A DNA stretch of 11,647 nt from Acidobacteriota bacterium (GTDB taxonomy: Bacteria > Acidobacteriota > Thermoanaerobaculia > Multivoradales > JAHEKO01): contig JAUWSP010000035.1 in NCBI GenBank assembly GCA_030610025.1, positions 1 through 11,647 on the forward strand, given 5' to 3'. Shown piece after piece: positions 7,291-11,647 of the stretch. The first letter of the stretch is position 1. Each line of letters opens with the position of its first letter. Made by a program: the position numbers and the translations under genes. The notes beneath the pieces are model-generated. The model had not been told where the DNA came from and made no database searches. It saw nothing but the letters and a program-made list of their open reading frames with translations.

Positions 7291-7377
7291 TCCCGCGCAA
7301 CAGGTTGGCAAGACGATCAACGGGTCTGAAAGAAAAGCACTTAGCAGCCAGGAAGCCATTTTGATCACCGAAGCGCG

Positions 7378-7440
7378 ATGCCGGTGGTCTTCCGCACACT
7401 CAAGGGCGAGGTAGGGAGGAGACGAGAGGGGGGGGAGTGA
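7378..7440 (+). other. Possible 20-codon leader ORF whose stop overlaps the engB start
   Basis: An ATG at 7378 opens a 20-codon frame (MPVVFRTLKGEVGRREGGE, with the last codon GAG at 7435) ending at TGA 7438-7440. The TGA overlaps the engB GTG at 7437 as GTGA, the usual arrangement for translational coupling. The ORF crosses a G8 run (7428-7435). There is no convincing Shine-Dalgarno upstream, so translation is unproven and chance is a real possibility. Confidence 0.25.
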
Positions 7441-8033
7441 GACATCAGCAGGCTAGCTTTGTACGATCAGCGCCGACGCGAAGAGAGTTCCTGGAAGACG
7501 GTAGGGCCGAAGTGGCGTTCGTGGGTCGGTCCAACGTCGGCAAGTCGAGTCTCCTGAATCGTCTTCTCGGTCGCAAGAACCTGGCCAGAATCAGCTCTAG
7601 CCCGGGAAAGACACGCGCCGTCAACTACTTTCTGATCGAGTCGCGGTTCTATTTCGTCGATTTGCCGGGTTACGGTTATGCCAAGGTGGCCAAGACAGAA
7701 CGCCAGAGTTGGGCAAAACTGATGGAGCAGTACTTTCAACACGTGAAAGATCGAGTCCACGTCATCCAGCTGGTGGACGGCAAGGTAGGTGCCACCGAGC
7801 TGGATGTTCAAGCAAGCGAATATCTGTCGAGTCTGGGTTGTGGAAGAACGGTCGTGGCCACGAAGATGGACCGCGTTCGTCCCAATCAGAGGGCTCGTCG
7901 ATTGGTGGAGATCCGCGATCAATTGACTCTTCAAACAGAGACGTTGATCGCCTTCTCCGCCCAAACCGGTGAAGGTGTCAAGGAGCTCTGGAAAGAGATC
8001 AACCTCTTTTCCAGCAGCTTGGAGGCGAGGTGA
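7437..8033 (+). CDS. engB: Ribosome biogenesis GTPase EngB (YsxC/YihA family)
   Basis: EngB (198 aa, typical length) is a TRAFAC-class GTPase needed for late assembly of the 50S ribosomal subunit. The G motifs are in order: G1 GRSNVGKSS (30-38), the G2 threonine Thr59 in SSPGKT, G3 DLPG (75-78) within DLPGYGYAK, G4 TKMD (142-145) and G5 FSA (173-175). The opening 'ASFVRSAP' matches the family N-terminus, which supports the GTG start at 7437 rather than a longer form. Upstream is a purine-rich stretch: GAGG at 7426-7429 seven bases before the start, and a stronger AGGGAGGAG (7413-7421) that is rather far. The 146 bases after lon hold no clear terminator. rho follows within 20 bases, so the two are probably co-transcribed. 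Confidence 0.95.
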   Translation: MRHQQASFVRSAPTRREFLEDGRAEVAFVGRSNVGKSSLLNRLLGRKNLARISSSPGKTRAVNYFLIESRFYFVDLPGYGYAKVAKTERQSWAKLMEQYFQHVKDRVHVIQLVDGKVGATELDVQASEYLSSLGCGRTVVATKMDRVRPNQRARRLVEIRDQLTLQTETLIAFSAQTGEGVKELWKEINLFSSSLEAR

Positions 8034-8051
8034 ACTTCAGTGAGGACGAAC

Positions 8052-9608
8052 ATGGACAAGTCGAACCAAGACGCGGCAGCCCCCGAGAATCAGCCCGAGC
8101 AGCCGAATGCTCCCGAGCAGTCTGAACCGCAAGAAGCTGCGGAGCATTCTGACAAATCGAAGACTGCAGAGCCCGATGACAAGCCGAAGGCTGCGGAGTC
8201 GGATGACAAGCCGAAGGCTGCGGAGTCGGATGACAATCCGAAGGCTGCAGAGCCCGATGACAAGCCGAAGGCTGCAACTCAGGCGAAGCATTCGGACAGG
8301 CCGAGGTCTGGAAACCGGCCGAACCGGGACAGGCGAAGAGACAAGAAAGAAAAAAAGGACACCCTGGACATCCGGATCCTCAAGGAGATGACGATCTCCG
8401 ACATGGTCCAGGTGGCGAAGGACCTGGGCGTCGAAGGAGCTACCACGCTTCGCAAGCAGGAGCTCATCTTCAAGATCCTGCAGGTACAGACCGAGAAGAG
8501 TGGTCTGATCTTCGCGGAGGGTGTCTTGGAGTGCCTACCGGATGGCTTTGGCTTCTTGAGGGCGCCGGAGTACAACTATCTGCCAGGTCCCGATGACATC
8601 TATGTTTCGCCAAGCCAGATTCGACGATTCGATCTGCGAACCGGCGACACGGTCTCCGGTCAGGTGCGTCAGCCGAAGGAAGGCGAGCGCTACTTCGCTC
8701 TCATCAAGGTCGAGGCGGTCAATTTCGAGCATCCGGAGGTGGCGCGGAACAAGATCTTCTTCGATAATCTGACGCCGCTGTACCCCCTGGAGCGGATCGA
8801 GCTCGAGAATGCGGACGAGATGTCCTCCAGGGTTCTCGATCTAGTGACACCTATGGGCAAGGGACAGAGAGCCCTGATCGTGGCGCCTCCCCGCACGGGT
8901 AAGACCATGCTGCTACAGGCTCTGGCACACTCGGTGGCCCAGAACCACCCGGACATCGTCCTCATTGTGCTGCTCATCGATGAGCGTCCGGAGGAGGTCA
9001 CGGACATGCAGCGCTCCGTACAGGGTGAGGTTGTTTCCTCCACCTTCGATGAGCCGGCCACTCGTCACGTGCAAGTCGCGGAGATGGTCATCGAGAAGGC
9101 CAAGCGTCTGGTCGAGCACAAGAAGGACGTCGTGATCCTGCTGGACTCGATTACCCGACTCGCCCGCGCCTACAACACCGTCCAGCCACCTTCAGGCAAG
9201 GTGCTCTCGGGTGGTATCGATGCCAATGCCCTGCATCGTCCGAAGCGCTTCTTCGGTGCCGCCAGAAATATCGAAGAGGGTGGCTCGTTGACCATCATCG
9301 CTACCGCCCTGGTCGACACCGGTAGCCGCATGGACGACGTCATCTTCGAGGAGTTCAAGGGTACTGGCAATAGCGAGATCCACCTCGACCGCAAGCTGGT
9401 GGACAAGCGCGTTTTTCCCGCCATCGATATCAACAAGTCGGGTACGCGGAAGGAAGAGCTGCTCCTGGGCGAGGACGAGCTGCGCCGGGTATGGGTGCTG
9501 AGAAAGGTGTTGAATCCCCTTTCGACCGTGGAGAGCATGGAGCTCCTTCTCGACAAGCTGAAGAAGACCAAGGCCAACCAGGACTTCCTCAACGCGATGT
9601 CGAAGTAG
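8052..9608 (+). CDS. rho: Transcription termination factor Rho, with a repetitive N-terminal extension
   Basis: Rho (518 aa here; about 419 in E. coli) is a hexameric RNA-dependent ATPase that ends transcription. About 103 extra residues precede the Rho_N helix bundle. They are acidic and Lys/Ala/Pro-rich with a 9-residue repeat (29-73), then a basic stretch [20 protein letters not shown] in composition. The OB-fold RNA-binding domain carries DGFGFLR with Phe166 and Phe168. The ATPase core has Walker A APPRTGKT (278-285), Asp365 of Walker B in LLDSITR, and the Q-loop region. Residues equivalent to E. coli Arg212, Met219 and Ser266 are kept (312, 319, 366). The P-loop has Arg281-Thr282 where E. 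coli has Lys-Ala, a variant seen in other phyla. ATG 8052 has GAGG six bases upstream; GTG 8040, preceded by GAGGTGA overlapping the engB stop, is an alternative adding four residues. Confidence 0.96.
   Translation: MDKSNQDAAAPENQPEQPNAPEQSEPQEAAEHSDKSKTAEPDDKPKAAESDDKPKAAESDDNPKAAEPDDKPKAATQAKHSDRPRSGNRPNRDRRRDKKEKKDTLDIRILKEMTISDMVQVAKDLGVEGATTLRKQELIFKILQVQTEKSGLIFAEGVLECLPDGFGFLRAPEYNYLPGPDDIYVSPSQIRRFDLRTGDTVSGQVRQPKEGERYFALIKVEAVNFEHPEVARNKIFFDNLTPLYPLERIELENADEMSSRVLDLVTPMGKGQRALIVAPPRTGKTMLLQALAHSVAQNHPDIVLIVLLIDERPEEVTDMQRSVQGEVVSSTFDEPATRHVQVAEMVIEKAKRLVEHKKDVVILLDSITRLARAYNTVQPPSGKVLSGGIDANALHRPKRFFGAARNIEEGGSLTIIATALVDTGSRMDDVIFEEFKGTGNSEIHLDRKLVDKRVFPAIDINKSGTRKEELLLGEDELRRVWVLRKVLNPLSTVESMELLLDKLKKTKANQDFLNAMSK
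8136..8276 (+). repeat. 27-nt in-frame tandem repeat array in rho
   Basis: Five consecutive 27-nt units start at 8136, 8163, 8190, 8217 and 8244, with a partial sixth from 8271. The encoded unit is nine residues of the form AAE-(S/P)-DDKPK. The first unit is degenerate (AAEHSDKSK). Units two and five share the codons GAGCCC, and units three and four share GAGTCG, consistent with repeated unit duplication. The length keeps the reading frame. Confidence 0.92.
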
Positions 9609-9623
9609 CCCAAGGGCGTGGCC

Positions 9624-10439
9624 GTGCGCGTCGGCATCGTCGACTACCTCAACAGCAGACCTTTGGCGTGGGCCTTTCGGGAGGGTGCCGAGAGCGGCCC
9701 TTTCGTGCCCTTTCACCTGCCGCCTGCCGAAGTCGCCCAGCAGCTCGCGACCGGAAGTCTCGACATCGGTCTGATCCCATCCATCGAGGTGCAGCGCATC
9801 CCCGGGCTGCGTCTGATACCGGGGCTCTGCATCGCGGCTACGCACGAAGTGCGCAGCGTGCTCCTGATCAGCAAGGTTCAACCGCGGCAAATTCGCCGTC
9901 TGGCCCTCGATCAGAACAGCCGGACATCCGTGGCGCTGGCGAAGATCATCCTGTGTCGGCGCTATGGCGTGGCGCCAGAGTGTGTCTCTCAGCCACCGAA
10001 CGTAGAGACGATGATGCAGCAGGCCGACGCAGCCCTGGTCATCGGAGATCCCGCTCTTCGCGTGTCTGTGGCGGACTATCGGGTTCTCGACCTGGCAGAG
10101 GAGTGGCGGCGACTCACCGGCCTACCCTTCGTTTTCGCAGTCTGGGCCGTGCGCGCGGGCATCGCGGCCGATGGACTCTTGCCTTTCTTCAACCGCAGTC
10201 TTCAGCAGGGCTTGGGGAATCTGGACGAGCTGATCGCCGAGGCCGGGGAGCAGCTCGAGTTGGCCCCGGAAGAGCTGCGCGAGTACCTCACCGTCAGTCT
10301 TTCGTTCCGGCTCGGTAACGAGGAGCTGGCCGGGTTGCGAGAGTTCTATTCTCTAGCCGCCGAGATGGACCTGATCGCCGAAGCGCGGCCAGTGCAGTTC
10401 CTGGGCTCTTGCCCATCTCAGGACGATTCCGTAGAGTAG
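9624..10439 (+). CDS. mqnA: Chorismate dehydratase MqnA (futalosine pathway of menaquinone synthesis)
   Basis: MqnA removes water from chorismate to give 3-enolpyruvylbenzoate, the first step of the futalosine route. The 271-residue protein has the family's periplasmic-binding-protein-like fold: an opening [14 protein letters not shown] (conserved YLNSxPL, 8-14), the '[12 protein letters not shown]' stretch and GDPA (141-144) in 'LVIGDPAL'. The '[16 protein letters not shown]' segment is the second-lobe ligand-binding strand and helix. No signal peptide is present, as expected for a cytoplasmic enzyme. I prefer GTG 9624 because AAGGG (9612-9616) is then seven bases away. GTG 9618 would leave only one base and adds two residues. 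The gene starts 15 bases after rho and ends 8 bases before mqnC, which supports the assignment and suggests one operon. Confidence 0.9.
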   Translation: MRVGIVDYLNSRPLAWAFREGAESGPFVPFHLPPAEVAQQLATGSLDIGLIPSIEVQRIPGLRLIPGLCIAATHEVRSVLLISKVQPRQIRRLALDQNSRTSVALAKIILCRRYGVAPECVSQPPNVETMMQQADAALVIGDPALRVSVADYRVLDLAEEWRRLTGLPFVFAVWAVRAGIAADGLLPFFNRSLQQGLGNLDELIAEAGEQLELAPEELREYLTVSLSFRLGNEELAGLREFYSLAAEMDLIAEARPVQFLGSCPSQDDSVE

Positions 10440-10447
10440 CGCTCACA

Positions 10448-11629
10448 ATGCACTTGGAGCCGTCTGGCCGCCCTGTGGCGGATATTCTGGGAGATGTGCG
10501 GCAAGGGGAGAGGATCTCCGCCGGAGATGCCCATACCCTCCTCGAGGACGGTGAGCTCCTGGAGCTGGGACTGGCAGCCCACGAGGTGCGAACCCGAGTC
10601 GCTGATCCAGGTGTCGCCACCTACAACATCGACCGCAACATCAACTACACGAACATCTGCGTGTACAAGTGTCGGTTCTGTGCGTTCTACCGGCAGCCCG
10701 GTGATCCCGAGGGTTATGTGCTGCCCTTCGAGGAGATTGGCCGCAAGATCGAGGAGACCCTGGCGCTCAACGGCACCGGTATCCTGCTGCAGGGAGGAGT
10801 GCATCCCGATCTCCCCCTGAGCTTCTACGAAGATCTGCTGGGCTACATCCGAGGGAACTATCCGGCGATTCATCTGCACGCCTTCTCACCACCCGAGGTG
10901 AAATTCGTGGCCAGGAAGGAGCGCATGAGCTTCTTCGAAGTCATCGCCCGGCTCAAGGAGGCCGGCCTGATGTCCATTCCGGGCGGTGGGGCCGAGCTGC
11001 TGTCGGATGACGTGAGGAAAGAGGTTCTCGCCTACACGAAGGTCTCGGCGGACGAGTGGATCGAGGTGATGCGGCAGGCCCATGCGAATGGGCTTCGCAC
11101 CTCGGCCACGATGATGTACGGCATGGGCGAGCGACTGGACGCCCGGGTCGAGCATTTGCAGCGGGTCCGGGACCTGCAGGATGAGACCGGCGGATTCACG
11201 GCCTTCATCTCCTGTACCTTCCAGCACGAGCACACCGACATGGAGGACGTGCCCGAGACCTATGCCCACGAGTACCTCAAGACGCTGGCAGTATCGCGTC
11301 TATTCCTCGACAACATCGAGCATCTCCAGACCAGTTGGGTGACTCAGGGCAAGAAGATCGGACAGCTTGGGCTCCTGTTCGGGGCTGATGACATGGGCTC
11401 GATCATGATCGAGGAGAATGTCGTGTCGGCTGCCGGAACCTCCTACCGCATGAGCCAGGACGAGATGGAGCACCTGATCACCGCCACCGGCTTCTCGCCG
11501 CGCCAGCGCACCAACCTCTACGAGCGCCTGATCACCCGCGAGGACACAGGCGAGCTGGCGCAGCGCTATCGTCACGCCCTGACGCCCGAGAACAGGGACC
11601 TGGCCTCTCCTCTTCCCATCGTCGGTTGA
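10448..11629 (+). CDS. mqnC: Cyclic dehypoxanthinyl futalosine synthase MqnC (radical SAM)
   Basis: MqnC (393 aa) is a radical SAM enzyme that cyclises dehypoxanthine futalosine in menaquinone synthesis. The 4Fe-4S site is Cys71-x3-Cys75-x2-Cys78 in CVYKCRFCAFYR, preceded by the family segment YNIDRNINYTNI. Other MqnC hallmarks are LLQGGVHPDLPLSFYEDLL, HAFSPPE, IPGGGAELL, TSATMMYGMGE, QDETGGFTAF, SWVTQGKKIGQ and MIEENVVSAAG. These favour MqnC over the related MqnE. One usually conserved stretch after GGFTAFI reads SCTFQHEHTD instead of the usual W-(P/S)-FQPxNT form. The start is ATG 10448, eight bases after the mqnA stop. The frame is open further upstream into mqnA (to TTG 10409), but that extension is not family-like. 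Only 18 bases follow the stop in the window. Confidence 0.93.
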   Translation: MHLEPSGRPVADILGDVRQGERISAGDAHTLLEDGELLELGLAAHEVRTRVADPGVATYNIDRNINYTNICVYKCRFCAFYRQPGDPEGYVLPFEEIGRKIEETLALNGTGILLQGGVHPDLPLSFYEDLLGYIRGNYPAIHLHAFSPPEVKFVARKERMSFFEVIARLKEAGLMSIPGGGAELLSDDVRKEVLAYTKVSADEWIEVMRQAHANGLRTSATMMYGMGERLDARVEHLQRVRDLQDETGGFTAFISCTFQHEHTDMEDVPETYAHEYLKTLAVSRLFLDNIEHLQTSWVTQGKKIGQLGLLFGADDMGSIMIEENVVSAAGTSYRMSQDEMEHLITATGFSPRQRTNLYERLITREDTGELAQRYRHALTPENRDLASPLPIVG

Positions 11630-11647
11630 CGGTCGATGCCGCGGCGA

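Noticed and set aside
11636..11647. ATG CCG CGG CGA at the right edge as the start of a next gene
   Set aside because: Only four codons are visible and there is no clear Shine-Dalgarno, so it cannot be supported from this window.

Overview
The window is a housekeeping stretch of a moderately high-GC bacterial chromosome. The gene order and the protein sequences best fit Acidobacteriota or a neighbouring deep-branching lineage. This is an inference from family resemblance; no marker in the window fixes the phylum. All complete genes read left to right except a fragment at the left edge. I see no insertion sequence, phage gene, CRISPR array, rRNA or origin.

Layout. Bases 1-81 (minus) hold the first 27 codons of a probable enoyl-CoA hydratase/isomerase family protein. 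About 200 bases of divergent intergenic DNA follow, with a GNRA-capped hairpin and a nested dyad. Bases 284-1021 (plus) encode an uncharacterised two-part protein, the only complete gene here without a known role. Its stop codon lies in a perfect 21-bp tandem duplication. Next come tRNA-Lys(CUU) and tRNA-Leu(UAG) behind a TATAAT promoter, and then a protein quality-control block: tig (trigger factor), clpP, clpX and lon. The right third holds engB (50S-assembly GTPase), rho (transcription terminator with a long repetitive N-terminal extension), and mqnA plus mqnC of the futalosine route to menaquinone.

How the genes work together. Trigger factor receives nascent chains at the ribosome. ClpX unfolds tagged or damaged proteins and feeds them to ClpP, and Lon degrades misfolded proteins independently. 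EngB and Rho act on ribosome assembly and transcription termination. MqnA makes 3-enolpyruvylbenzoate from chorismate. MqnC, a radical SAM enzyme, cyclises dehypoxanthine futalosine. The organism therefore probably makes menaquinone by the futalosine pathway rather than the classical men pathway; mqnE/mqnB/mqnD are not in the window.

No clearly new biological system is visible. The points most worth a second look are the uncharacterised 245-aa protein, the 27-nt in-frame repeat array in rho, the apparently degenerate PPIase domain of trigger factor, the 20-codon ORF with a G8 run that overlaps the engB start, and the structured clpP-clpX gap.
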